19,941 bases of DNA from JAWXCH01 sp034440595 (lineage in GTDB: Bacteria > Planctomycetota > Planctomycetia > Pirellulales > JALHPA01). Shown in pieces: positions 1 through 8,143 of this stretch (position 1 is its first letter; every line of letters starts with the position of its first letter). Position numbers and translations under genes: made by a program. The notes beneath the pieces were generated by a model. That model saw only the letters and a program-made list of their open reading frames with translations, was not told the DNA's origin and searched no databases. Where the stretch lies: the NCBI GenBank assembly GCA_034440595.1, contig JAWXCH010000157.1, forward strand, positions 1 through 19,941, given 5' to 3'.

Positions 1-51
1 CTTCCACTGCCGCCAATGCTAGCAATACCACATTTAGTACTTGCTAGCTGA
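1..51 (+). pseudogene. Out-of-frame N-terminal fragment of the LON-domain gene
   Basis: Reading from base 1 in frame 1 gives LPLPPMLAIPHLVLAS and then a TGA stop at 49-51. This resembles the conserved first strand of LON substrate-binding domains (pattern LFPLPNxVLFPHxVxPLxIFExRY), with the L-P-L-P, M and P-H-x-V positions kept. The part that should follow, FEARYKAMLEEAI, appears in frame 2 from about base 89. The two pieces are separated by about 40 bases that match nothing in the family, and 40 is not a multiple of three. I infer that an insertion or rearrangement has split the domain. Sequence upstream of base 1 is not visible. A chance resemblance over 16 residues cannot be fully excluded. 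Confidence 0.5.
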
Positions 52-676
52 CCAAAAACACAAAGTGACCTTGATTCGTCAAATTGCAAAAGTCCAGTTT
101 GAAGCCCGGTACAAGGCTATGCTCGAAGAGGCAATCGCTCAGGATGGGCTGATCGCCATGGCGGTCCTGGCACCGGGCTGGGAAAACGATTACGAGGGGC
201 GTCCGTCAATTCAGTCTATGGCTTGCTTATGCAAGGTTGCCACGCACCATCAAACATCCGAAGGGACTTATAATGTGCTGATGGTCGGGCTCAAGCGAAT
301 CGAGGTTGTACGCGAACTACCTCCCGATAAATCATTTCGCGAAGCGGAAGTTCGTATACTGCACGATGAATATCCGGAAGGGACAGGCATCGACCGCCTG
401 GATTGCCAGCGCAAGCTGTTGCAGTTGTTCAAGCAAGTGTTGCCCCGTTTGCCAGAGGGTTCAGACCAACTGGAGTCACTGCTTGGCCAGCAAATACCGC
501 TCGGCATGTTGACTGATATTATCGCTTACACGCTGGACTTGCCGCTTGAATTCAAACTGCTGCTACTGGCACAACCGAATGTCGACATTCGAGTGCAACG
601 ACTGTTTGACTACTTGTCTACTGTTGGAGTAGATACGACCGGCCGCGAGTTTCCTCCACCGTTCAGCTCCAATTAA
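41..676 (+). CDS. LON substrate-binding domain protein, N-terminus disrupted
   Basis: This is a stand-alone LON substrate-binding (PUA-like) domain protein with no AAA or protease domain, a type that occurs widely in bacteria. Its biochemical role is not established. Supporting motifs are FEARYKAMLEEAI, LIAMAVLAPGWENDYEGRP, the ACLCKV strand, TYNVLMVGLKRIEVVREL and FREAEV, followed by a helical C-terminal half. The longest reading starts at TTG 41, with GTG 65 and TTG 71 as alternatives; none has a convincing ribosome-binding site. The first beta strand expected before FEARY is missing in this frame but seen in frame 1 (bases 1-48), so this may be a pseudogene or a protein made by re-initiation. 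folE starts 54 bases downstream, so the two are probably co-transcribed. The family call is firm; intactness is doubtful. Confidence 0.8.
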   Translation: MLADQKHKVTLIRQIAKVQFEARYKAMLEEAIAQDGLIAMAVLAPGWENDYEGRPSIQSMACLCKVATHHQTSEGTYNVLMVGLKRIEVVRELPPDKSFREAEVRILHDEYPEGTGIDRLDCQRKLLQLFKQVLPRLPEGSDQLESLLGQQIPLGMLTDIIAYTLDLPLEFKLLLLAQPNVDIRVQRLFDYLSTVGVDTTGREFPPPFSSN

Positions 677-730
677 CTGACCGAGTGGCCTGTCATTTAC
701 CTTACTTTTTGATCGCAAGAAACCTGTTCC

Positions 731-1390
731 ATGTCTGAACTTCCTCCTGCTGATGCTGGTAGTCTGTCTGGCGAACTGGATGAGCCGAATGATGCCATGC
801 TTAAAGCGATGGCGCAGTATCCGCAAGTGGATCTGCCGCGAATCCAACGCGCCGTGCGCGAGATTTTAGCGGCTGTGGGCGAGAATCCTGACCGCGAGGG
901 GTTGCTGGAGACACCAGCCCGCGTGGCGCGGATGTATGCCGAACTGTTCAGTGGTTTGCATGAGGAACCGGCCGAACACCTGAAGAAGTTCTTTACCGAA
1001 ACGTATGACGAATTGGTGCTGGTTCGCGACATTAGCTTCAACAGCATGTGCGAGCATCACCTATTGCCGTTTATCGGTGTTGCTCACATCGGGTACATTC
1101 CCAATGGTAAGGTAATCGGTCTGAGCAAACTGGCGCGAGTGGTCGAAGTGGTTTCACGCCGCCCGCAGGTGCAAGAGCGGATGACGGAAACAATCGCACA
1201 GTTGCTGATTCAAGAGTTGAACGTAAAGGGAGTTGCGGTGGTCGTTGAGGCGTCGCACTCTTGCATGACGATTCGTGGAATTCGCAAGCCCGGCAGTTTG
1301 TGTGTTACCTCGGCCATGAAGGGGCTGTTCCGTTCCAATGTCTCCAGCCGAGCCGAAGTGATGACACTGATCTATGGTGGCCGTAAATAG
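731..1390 (+). CDS. folE: GTP cyclohydrolase I
   Basis: This enzyme converts GTP to 7,8-dihydroneopterin triphosphate, the entry step to folate and, through QueD/QueE/QueC, to queuosine; it acts in the cytosol. The 219-residue length is typical of the family. The zinc ligands are in place: Cys107 and His110 in the CEHHLLPF motif, and Cys178 in ASHSCMTIRGI. Other family blocks are ENPDREGLLETPARVARMY (about 51-69), GYIPNGKVIGLSKLARVVE (about 121-139) and the RRPQVQERMTETIA substrate-site segment. The first 30 or so residues are a variable extension. The ATG at 731 is used because the next in-frame ATG would cut into the conserved helices. It follows the LON-domain gene by 54 bases and precedes a membrane-protein gene by 48, suggesting one transcript. 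queA, a late queuosine gene, is about 9 kb away. Confidence 0.97.
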   Translation: MSELPPADAGSLSGELDEPNDAMLKAMAQYPQVDLPRIQRAVREILAAVGENPDREGLLETPARVARMYAELFSGLHEEPAEHLKKFFTETYDELVLVRDISFNSMCEHHLLPFIGVAHIGYIPNGKVIGLSKLARVVEVVSRRPQVQERMTETIAQLLIQELNVKGVAVVVEASHSCMTIRGIRKPGSLCVTSAMKGLFRSNVSSRAEVMTLIYGGRK

Positions 1391-1438
1391 TTCCACCGTG
1401 GTCGCACAGGCTTACTAGTTCGTAGCAATGGTTTTTTG

Positions 1439-2221
1439 ATGCCGCTTTTGACTCAGTTCGTTTTGCGTCTCGGTTTTGGTTTGGCGTTGTCCATGGCCTT
1501 GACCTCGCCGCGACACGTCACGAGTGGCTACTTTCGCAATCATCTGTATGTACTGCTCGGGCTGAACGTGCTGGTCTGCCTGGTTGCGTTCAGTGGCAGT
1601 GACTACGTGTTATTAGCGCCGTTGCTAGTTGCAGCCGTGGCCAGTTACGTTGGGGCGGCCTGTTGGCTGTATGAGAAATCGCTGGCTGGAATTATTTCGC
1701 TGGTTATCGTAGCTGTCGCCGATCTGGTTGGTGCCTGGTTGCAACTTTTTGCACCGGTCGCCAATGTCGTTACTACTTCAAGTCAAGCCGCGCCCGTTTC
1801 GCCAATCGCCACATTGCTCCTGGCCTTGGATCCCCTGTTAGCAGGGCTGCTGCTAGGGAGCACCGCTGCTGCAATGTTCCTTGGTCACTGGTACCTCAAT
1901 ACGCCGACGATGGAGTTGGCTCCCTTGAATCGCTTGTTGAACTGGATGGCCCTGGCGGTCGCTCTGCGTGCGGTTGCCTGTGCAGTCGGCCTGGGACTAT
2001 TGCTCTATCACGGAGACGCTCTGCCGAATTTGTATCTGCTTGCACTTCGCTGGATCGCCGGAATTGTAGGGATGGTGGGTGTGATCTGGATGACCAAGGA
2101 AACACTGAAAATACCGAATACGCAGAGCGCAACTGGTATTCTGTACGTAGGAGTCATCCTGACGTTTCTCGGCGAGTTGATGTCGCAGCTACTGTCACAA
2201 CAGTCAGCTTTTCCCGTATGA
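1439..2221 (+). CDS. Integral membrane protein of unknown function
   Basis: A 260-residue, very hydrophobic protein with about eight predicted membrane segments (roughly residues 5-22, 36-51, 57-75, 82-104, 121-148, 169-189, 197-220 and 230-250). It has no signal peptide and no soluble domain. The segment LGHWYLNTPTM (about 147-157), followed by APLNRLL, looks like a family signature that I associate with uncharacterised bacterial membrane proteins, but I cannot name a function. ATG 1439 is preferred over the TTG immediately before it in the same frame. It follows folE by 48 bases on the same strand and may share its transcript. No catalytic or metal-binding cluster is visible. That it is a real gene rests on length, hydrophobic pattern and context. 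Confidence 0.75.
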   Translation: MPLLTQFVLRLGFGLALSMALTSPRHVTSGYFRNHLYVLLGLNVLVCLVAFSGSDYVLLAPLLVAAVASYVGAACWLYEKSLAGIISLVIVAVADLVGAWLQLFAPVANVVTTSSQAAPVSPIATLLLALDPLLAGLLLGSTAAAMFLGHWYLNTPTMELAPLNRLLNWMALAVALRAVACAVGLGLLLYHGDALPNLYLLALRWIAGIVGMVGVIWMTKETLKIPNTQSATGILYVGVILTFLGELMSQLLSQQSAFPV

Positions 2222-2261
2222 TGGAGTAAGGTACTTAGCTAGTGCTGCGACAAGTGGGGTT

Positions 2262-2339
2262 GTGTGCCACTGGCTTTGCCAGTGTGAACCGCTTGAAAAC
2301 CACAATGTCTCCTCAGCACTGGCGGAGCCAGTGGCACAC
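2262..2339. repeat. REP-like pair of inverted hairpins
   Basis: Two arms in inverted orientation are separated by 32 bases. The left arm contains CACTGGC-TTT-GCCAGTG (2268-2284), a perfect 7-bp hairpin with a 3-base loop. The right arm contains CACTGGC-GGA-GCCAGTG (2317-2333), again a perfect 7-bp stem. The whole arms, 2262-2284 and 2317-2339, are reverse complements of each other except in the loop. This is the layout of a REP/BIME-type dispersed palindrome, in a gap between two + strand genes. I recall very similar palindromes from Pirellulaceae genomes, but that needs a genome-wide count. It could also act as a transcript-end or mRNA-stability structure for the upstream gene. Confidence 0.8.
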
Positions 2340-2363
2340 TGAATTGGGAAGTCTCCACTTACA

Positions 2364-2861
2364 ATGAACCTCACCTACGCCTGTCCATACTGCGAGCAAT
2401 CGGTCCGCGTCGAGGTTCCGCCTGACGCGGAGGAATTCGATTGCCCCGCCTGTGGACATGCCAATCAGTTTCCTGCTCGACTATTTGACGACGGCCGGCT
2501 TTGCCGCTGCGCTGTCTGTCCGAGTACGGACCTGTTCATGCGGAAGGATTTTCCACAACGTCTGGGGGTGGCCATTGTAACGATCGGGTTCGTACTGAGC
2601 AGCATTACTTGGGGGATGGGCTATCCACTTTCGACTTATGCAATTTTGTTTGCAACTGCGCTGATTGATGTGATCTTGTATATCGTCATGCCGAACGTAC
2701 TGATGTGCTATCGCTGCGGTGCGCAGTACCGTGGCTTGGATACGAGCGAAGACAATAGTTACGAGACGTTTCAACTGGAAACGCACGAACGATATCGCCA
2801 ACAAAAGATTCGTCTGGCCGAACATCAAGCGACTGTACCAAAACTTCCGACTGATGCCTGA
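2364..2861 (+). CDS. Zinc-ribbon protein with two membrane segments
   Basis: A 165-residue protein of unrecognised family. It begins with a short zinc-ribbon: CPYC (residues 8-11) and CPAC (about 28-31), as in bacterial proteins that open with a CPxC/CPxCG pair. A second Cys pair, CRCAVC (about 48-53), and a later CYRC (about 115-118) could form another metal site around the membrane region. Between them is a hydrophobic hairpin of two segments (about 69-83 and 89-110). The tail is charged and polar. It lies between the hairpin repeat and the YdiJ-like dehydrogenase gene, both neighbours on the same strand. ATG 2364 fits the motif position. The function is unknown; a redox or metal-sensing role would be speculation. 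Confidence 0.7.
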   Translation: MNLTYACPYCEQSVRVEVPPDAEEFDCPACGHANQFPARLFDDGRLCRCAVCPSTDLFMRKDFPQRLGVAIVTIGFVLSSITWGMGYPLSTYAILFATALIDVILYIVMPNVLMCYRCGAQYRGLDTSEDNSYETFQLETHERYRQQKIRLAEHQATVPKLPTDA

Positions 2862-2919
2862 TCCTCATTATTCCGCACCACTCCCTTTTTGACCGCGACT
2901 CGGCTACTCGCATTCGACC

Positions 2920-5889
2920 ATGGATCAAAACCGTCAACGGATCCAAGATGACCTTCGCGGGTTGTTGCGCGGTGATGTCTTTTGTGACGATATTCACCTG
3001 CAGCTCTACGCCAGCGATGCGAGTATTTATCAGATCAAGCCGCTGGGAATTGTCCGGCCTCGTTCCACAAGCGATGTCGCAGTCTGCTTAAACTACGCCG
3101 CAGCGCAGCAGATACCCATCACGGCGCGCGGGGCGGGAACTGGTCTGGCAGGCGAGTCGCTGGGTGAAGGGCTGGTGCTGGACTTTTCTCGCTATATGCG
3201 CCGCATACTTGCGACCGATCCGGCCTCGGTTCGTGTTCAACCGGGCGTGGTGCTGTCGCGGTTGAATGAACACCTGGCACGCTTTGGCCAATTGTTTGGC
3301 CCCGATCCGGCCATGAGCCGTGTCACCACGATGGGGAGCGTGATCTCCATCGATGCCAGTGGCAGTCGCTGGATGCAGTACGGCTCGGCACGGCGGCATA
3401 TCGAAAGCTTGCAAATTGTGCTGGCCGATGGCGAGGTCATGGAAGTTGGCCGCGAGCCGTTATTTGAAACCGATCCCAAGCCCGAGGATTTGAGGAAACG
3501 GCAACTGGTCGACGCCGTGGCCGATTTGCTATCGCGCCGGCAGCGCTTGATTGAGCGCTATGCACCGCGCGCGCTGGTCAATCAATGTGGCTATCAACTC
3601 AGCGATGTGTTGACCGATACGCATTTGGACCTGGCACGATTGCTTTGCGGGTCTGAGGGAACGCTAGCGATCGTTACCGAGGCCACGTTGACCACCGAGC
3701 CGATCTCGCCATTCCGCGGAGTGGGTCTGCTGTTTTTCGATTCGCTGGAGAATGCTTCTCTGGCAGTGCAGGAGATTTTGCCTTTCAAACCGACGGCCTG
3801 CGATCTGCTGGACCGCCGGCATCTGAGTCTGGCGCGTGAGGCGGATGTTTGTTATGAATTGCTGGTCCCTGGTGCCACCGAGGCATTGCTACTTGTGGAA
3901 CATGCCGGTGCCACTAAGCAGGAGGTTCGCGAGCGATTGATCCAGACGACGGACCATGTCCGTCGCAAGCGACGGCTGGCGTTTGACACGCATGTGGCCT
4001 TTGACTTGCGCGATCAAGAGATTTGCTGGCAACTGGCACGCGGTGTCACACCGACACTGCATCGGCTGAAGGGAGCCACGCGGCCGCTGGCGTTTATTGA
4101 GGACGTGGCAGTTCCCCCGGATGTGCTGCCGGACTTTCTGGTGCAGTTGCAGAATATTTTGAAGCGTCACCAGGTCACCGCCACATTGTATGGGCACGTC
4201 GGGCACGGCCAGCTTCACGTCCGTCCGTTTCTGGATCTCTCGAATGAAGAAGATGTCAGTAAACTGACCGGCCTGGCCGAGGATCTGTATCGTGAGACGC
4301 TAGCCGTCGGTGGAACGATTAGCGGCGAGCATGGTGACGGGATCAGCCGGACGCCGTTTATTCGCGAACAATACGGCGAACTTTACTCGGTTTTTGCAGA
4401 GCTGAAGCAGATCTTTGATCCGTTGGGGATTCTGAACCCAGGCAAGATTGTCAGCGTTGAAACGTCTACGATGCAGCAGTACCTGCGGCCAACGAAGTCG
4501 CCAGAGGTGCCCGCTGAGTCCGAGGCAGAAATCGCTACTGCGCCACCCAAGAAGCCGATCGAGCTGCAACTGAATTGGAGTCTGGCACAGCTCACCGAAG
4601 AGGCTGCTAGCTGTAACGGTTGCGGTTCGTGTCGATCGCAGCAGTTTGATGTGCGCATGTGCCCGATCTTTAAAGTCGCGCCTGCCGAAGAGGCCTCTCC
4701 TCGCGCCAAAGCGAATCTACTCCGCGCGATTGCCGTTGGAGAACTAAGTAGTGAGTACCTCCCCTCAGAGGACGTGAAGCAGATCGCGGACTTGTGTATT
4801 CACTGCCACCAGTGTCGTTTGGAGTGCCCGGCGAATGTGGATATTCCTCGCTTGATGATTGAAACCAAATCACAGTACGTGACTAACAATGGTTTGCGGC
4901 CGAGCGATTGGATTCTGTCGCGATTGGATTGGGTCAGTTCCTGGGGCAGTACGCTCAGTCCCGTCTCGAACTGGGTGATCGGGAATCGTACCATGCGGTG
5001 GCTGCTAGAAAAGTCATTTGGCATCGCACGCGGACGCAAGCTGCCCCGATTTGCGCCACGCAGTTTTATGCGCTGGGCCACGCGCCGCAAGCTGACACGC
5101 CCGACACGGCGTAGCGATCAAAAGGTGCTCTACTTTGTCGATACCTATGCCAACTATGTCGATCCCAAGCTGGGAGAGGCATTGGTCTCGGTTTTTGAGC
5201 ACAACGGGGTGGCGGTGTATGTACACCCGCAGCAGCGGTCGTCCGGTATGGCGATGTACTCGATGGGTGTGCTGGACCCTGTGCGGCGACTGGCGGAGCA
5301 CAACATTCCGCTATTGGCCGAAGCGGTGCGACAGGGGTATCAGATCGTCGTGACCGAGCCATCCACAGCGCTCTGTCTAACGCACGAGTATTTAACGCTG
5401 ATGGACGATGAGGACGCACGGCTGGTGGCTGAGAACACAACCGAGGCGTGCCACTACCTGTGGAAGATGCATCTGCAAGGAAAACTGCAGCTCGATCTAA
5501 AACCGGTCAACGCGTCGCTCGCCTATCATATGCCGTGCCACTTGAAGGCGCTGCAGGTTGGCTCACCGGGGGAAAACCTGCTCCGGCTAATCAGCGGGCT
5601 GCAAGTTCAGCGTGTCGAAAAAGGGTGCTCGGGCATGGCCGGAACCTATGGCCTGAAGAAAGAGAATTTTCGCACCAGTTTGCGCGCCGGCTGGGGGCTG
5701 ATTTCTTCGCTGCGCGATCCGACGTTTGTGGCTGGCACCACCGAGTGCGGAGCTTGCAAGATGCAGATGGAGCAGGGTGCCGCCAAACCGACGGTCCACC
5801 CGCTGAAGATTCTATCGCTGTCGTATGGCTTGATGCCGGAACTGGCCGCGTCGCTTTCGGCACGGAGTGAGGAGTTGTATGTGTCGTAA
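2920..5889 (+). CDS. FAD- and Fe-S-containing D-2-hydroxyacid dehydrogenase (YdiJ/GlcD-GlcF type fusion)
   Basis: A 989-residue fusion of a GlcD-like flavoprotein and a GlpC/GlcF-like electron-transfer module. E. coli YdiJ (1018 residues), a D-2-hydroxyglutarate dehydrogenase, has this layout. The N-terminal FAD domain of the VAO/PCMH fold carries ITARGAGTGLAGES (about 67-80) and DASGSRWMQYGSARRH (145-160). The cap domain follows, with YGHVGHGQLHVRPF (a substrate or metal histidine motif) and GTISGEHGDG. The ferredoxin-like part has Cys565, 568, 571 and 581, and a canonical CxxCxxCxxxCP at 626, 629, 632 and 636. The C-terminal Cys-rich domain has PCH (Cys873), GCSG (Cys903) and ECGAC (Cys943, 946). 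It probably oxidises a D-2-hydroxyacid and passes electrons to the quinone pool. The substrate (D-lactate, 2-hydroxyglutarate or glycolate) cannot be fixed from sequence. Confidence 0.92.
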   Translation: MDQNRQRIQDDLRGLLRGDVFCDDIHLQLYASDASIYQIKPLGIVRPRSTSDVAVCLNYAAAQQIPITARGAGTGLAGESLGEGLVLDFSRYMRRILATDPASVRVQPGVVLSRLNEHLARFGQLFGPDPAMSRVTTMGSVISIDASGSRWMQYGSARRHIESLQIVLADGEVMEVGREPLFETDPKPEDLRKRQLVDAVADLLSRRQRLIERYAPRALVNQCGYQLSDVLTDTHLDLARLLCGSEGTLAIVTEATLTTEPISPFRGVGLLFFDSLENASLAVQEILPFKPTACDLLDRRHLSLAREADVCYELLVPGATEALLLVEHAGATKQEVRERLIQTTDHVRRKRRLAFDTHVAFDLRDQEICWQLARGVTPTLHRLKGATRPLAFIEDVAVPPDVLPDFLVQLQNILKRHQVTATLYGHVGHGQLHVRPFLDLSNEEDVSKLTGLAEDLYRETLAVGGTISGEHGDGISRTPFIREQYGELYSVFAELKQIFDPLGILNPGKIVSVETSTMQQYLRPTKSPEVPAESEAEIATAPPKKPIELQLNWSLAQLTEEAASCNGCGSCRSQQFDVRMCPIFKVAPAEEASPRAKANLLRAIAVGELSSEYLPSEDVKQIADLCIHCHQCRLECPANVDIPRLMIETKSQYVTNNGLRPSDWILSRLDWVSSWGSTLSPVSNWVIGNRTMRWLLEKSFGIARGRKLPRFAPRSFMRWATRRKLTRPTRRSDQKVLYFVDTYANYVDPKLGEALVSVFEHNGVAVYVHPQQRSSGMAMYSMGVLDPVRRLAEHNIPLLAEAVRQGYQIVVTEPSTALCLTHEYLTLMDDEDARLVAENTTEACHYLWKMHLQGKLQLDLKPVNASLAYHMPCHLKALQVGSPGENLLRLISGLQVQRVEKGCSGMAGTYGLKKENFRTSLRAGWGLISSLRDPTFVAGTTECGACKMQMEQGAAKPTVHPLKILSLSYGLMPELAASLSARSEELYVS

Positions 5890-5931
5890 GCGTCTCAATC
5901 GCTCAAGATAGGGTAACGTGATTTATCTCGC

Positions 5932-6006
5932 TGCAATGACAAATAATAAATCGATTCTCAACGCGATTAATCAATTGTTGTCAATCAACTCTCATCAATC
6001 ATTGCA
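5932..6006. other. AT-rich inverted repeat between convergent genes
   Basis: The 132-base gap between the + strand dehydrogenase (ends 5889) and the - strand LysM gene (ends 6022) contains a perfect 8-bp inverted repeat, TGCAATGA (5932-5939) and TCATTGCA (5999-6006). Its 59-base interior is AT-rich, with smaller palindromes such as GATTAATC. There is no classical terminator with a T-run, but position and symmetry suit a bidirectional transcript end. Weak call. Confidence 0.3.
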
Positions 6007-6021
6007 AAGCGGTGACCGTTT

Positions 6022-8058
6022 CTATCGGAACGTAGCATCGCCGCGGGCCGGCAGGATCAATTTTGTGCCCGGTGGAACATGATCCAGATCGCCACCCAGC
6101 GTTGACTTGTTCAGTTCGCGGATCTCAGCCCAGCGGTTGGCCTGACCGAGCTGCTTGCGAGCAATCTCGTACAGCGTGTCACCTTGGGCAACGGTGTACA
6201 CCGTTTCTCCGTTGGCGGTGCGACCTGAGAGGCCGACCTGCGTGGTCGCGGCCGAAGCCTTGACCACCTTGGGACAAAGGTCGGGATAAAGACTGTGCAG
6301 TTCTTCGACCGTGGGAATCTCAATGTCGGTATTCGGGACCAGCGGCGCGGCGGCCGTACTCAGGTTGCGCCGCTGATGTTCGTACAGTGCCTTAAAGTAG
6401 CTGCCGGATTTATAGTTCCGTTCGGCAATGGTCCAGTACGTGTCCCCGTTGCGTACGCGGTCGGTGGCAAAATGCTGGCTTTGAGCAAGTGCGGCCGCAG
6501 TTCTGGCAGGGGCAACGGGTGCCACCTCGCGAGCCGGCAACGAGCTTCCGCCGGACAATCCGTACCTGTTATCAAAATTGTCTACCGCACTCGTGGAGCC
6601 TCGCGCGGCGGTATCAGTAGTTGTAGTTCTGCTGGTCGATGGAGTGCTCGGTGCAGTTCGCGAAGTGGAAGGAGTTGTCGCTGCGAGGCTAGCTACTGCA
6701 GGATTCGTTACCGTTGGACTAGTTACGGCCAGGCCAGTTTTGCTCGGATCGGCCGCCCCAATTCGTAAATCGTTATTGAAGCGGGGCGGTTCTCCACCGG
6801 TGAATCGATCCGGCGCTTCGTACGATGCCGCTGGGGAGGATTTTGCTGCCGGCGTTGCCGCTGCCATACCGCTCGATGTCGGACTAGATGCAGGTCGCTT
6901 CGGCAGGCTCGTGTTGTTCGTCGGGCGGCTCATCATGGCTGCCATGTCGGCGGCGCTTCCACTGCTGGAAGGTGTGCGGTCGAAGGGAGAAGTTACTCCA
7001 GTTGTTTTTGCCGCGTCTGTTGCTGCCGCTACGGCAGGCGTAATACTTGACGCGACCGCTGGCGCAATCGTAGTTGCACCGTTGATCGGCTTGTCGTCAT
7101 ATAAGCCCGAACCGAAGCCACCAATGGCTCCCTCGACTTTGTTCTGCAGGTTCTCGCCTGCCTTGGTCGCATCCTTTAGACCGGCCTTCAGTTGATCGTT
7201 GGTACTGTCAGCCAACTTGCCGAGATCGCCGATTTTCCCCATGCCGTCCTTGGCGGCACCTGCCACTTTATTGATGCCCTCTTCCAGACCGCTGCTTGCT
7301 TTCTTAATTTCGTCGGGATAGTCGTAGCCCGTGATGCGGCTACTACCGGCCGTTTTCGTGCTATCAGGCGGCTGTTTGCCTTGGGCGCTCCCGCCAGCGG
7401 GCGACAACTCATTGTTGATGCCATACCCACCGCCCAGTGGAGATGCCACTTTGTTGGAATCGTTTGTTGCGACAGCAGAAGGTACTCCGCCGGAGCTGCC
7501 AAATTTGAACGGATCACTGGCAGCGGCAGGTGGTACTGAAGCACCCGACTTTGTAAGCGACGATGGAGCGCCGACAGATGGTGCCACCGGCAGTGGTCCG
7601 CCATCCTTGGGGTCGTTCAAGACGCTGCTGTTGCCACTGGTTGTCCGTCGAGCACTGGTGCCGTTAGCCATGTCAGACGCGGCGTAGCTGGCACTACCAT
7701 AGCCGTCTGCCCCCGTAGGTGTTTTTTGGGGAGTCAAGCGAGTCGGTGCAATAGATGCGTTGCCGCCGGTGCCGGAGTTGACCGTAGTTTGCTTGTCACC
7801 GGTGTTCGCAGCTCCTGTATCACTCGGTCCATTGGCCACGACATCAGGCCCTGGCTTGCTCATCAGGCTCTTGACTAAGACCACGCAGAATATAAACGCC
7901 AGCGAGACCAGCACAATCAAGCCGACTTTTTTCTCGCGGCTGAGAGTGGATAGCGACCGTGTTGGCCGCGCAGGGCGCACGGTTGGCTTTGTCTCTTCCG
8001 GAGAATCGTCGAGGATCCCATCGCCACGATTCTGTTTTTTATGATGCTGATGTGACAT
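6022..8058 (-). CDS. Single-pass membrane protein with two C-terminal LysM domains
   Basis: A 678-residue protein with a short basic cytoplasmic start (His/Lys-rich, residues 3-9), one membrane segment (about 45-65), a long linker rich in Ser, Thr, Ala, Pro and Gly (70-530), and two LysM domains at the C-terminus. LysM1 (about 533-583) opens with VRNGDTYWTIAERNYKSG; LysM2 (about 620-671) opens with YTVAQGDTLYEIARKQLG and ends VPPGTKLILPA. The linker holds an amphipathic helical stretch (about 248-312) and a near-repeat of TPSTSRT (462-478). LysM normally binds N-acetylglucosamine in peptidoglycan, so the C-terminus is inferred to face the periplasm and anchor to the wall. The gene is third in a mraZ-rsmH unit, 85 bases after rsmH, where ftsL usually lies. 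ATG 8058 gives the expected positively charged N-terminus. No enzymatic domain is visible. Confidence 0.9.
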   Translation of the reverse strand: MSHQHHKKQNRGDGILDDSPEETKPTVRPARPTRSLSTLSREKKVGLIVLVSLAFIFCVVLVKSLMSKPGPDVVANGPSDTGAANTGDKQTTVNSGTGGNASIAPTRLTPQKTPTGADGYGSASYAASDMANGTSARRTTSGNSSVLNDPKDGGPLPVAPSVGAPSSLTKSGASVPPAAASDPFKFGSSGGVPSAVATNDSNKVASPLGGGYGINNELSPAGGSAQGKQPPDSTKTAGSSRITGYDYPDEIKKASSGLEEGINKVAGAAKDGMGKIGDLGKLADSTNDQLKAGLKDATKAGENLQNKVEGAIGGFGSGLYDDKPINGATTIAPAVASSITPAVAAATDAAKTTGVTSPFDRTPSSSGSAADMAAMMSRPTNNTSLPKRPASSPTSSGMAAATPAAKSSPAASYEAPDRFTGGEPPRFNNDLRIGAADPSKTGLAVTSPTVTNPAVASLAATTPSTSRTAPSTPSTSRTTTTDTAARGSTSAVDNFDNRYGLSGGSSLPAREVAPVAPARTAAALAQSQHFATDRVRNGDTYWTIAERNYKSGSYFKALYEHQRRNLSTAAAPLVPNTDIEIPTVEELHSLYPDLCPKVVKASAATTQVGLSGRTANGETVYTVAQGDTLYEIARKQLGQANRWAEIRELNKSTLGGDLDHVPPGTKLILPARGDATFR

Positions 8059-8105
8059 GGTCTGATCTCACGAAAAAAGAGGCTGACTGTTATTGGATGA
8101 CTGGT

Positions 8106-8134
8106 CCGTTGCACGCAATCTGTTGCGTGAACGG
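8106..8134. other. Strong hairpin in the rsmH-LysM gap
   Basis: On the + strand, CCGTT-g-CACGCAA (8106-8118) pairs with TTGCGTG-AACGG (8123-8134) around a 4-base TCTG loop. That is 12 paired bases with one bulged G. It lies 10 bases past the rsmH stop in the direction of transcription and about 48 bases before the LysM start. No T-run follows on the - strand, so it is not a standard intrinsic terminator. An RNA processing, stabilising or attenuating role is inference. Confidence 0.55.
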
Positions 8135-8143
8135 TGTGACAAA

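Noticed and set aside
4612..4662. Irregular first Fe-S motif (9 residues between the third and fourth Cys) in the dehydrogenase as a sign of damage
   Set aside because: YdiJ-type proteins normally have a longer gap here before the MCP motif, and the second cluster motif is canonical, so it is a family feature.
6578..7195. 205-codon + strand ORF, Val/Ala-rich
   Set aside because: It is the antisense image of the low-complexity linker of the LysM protein. Such biased sequence readily leaves opposite frames open.
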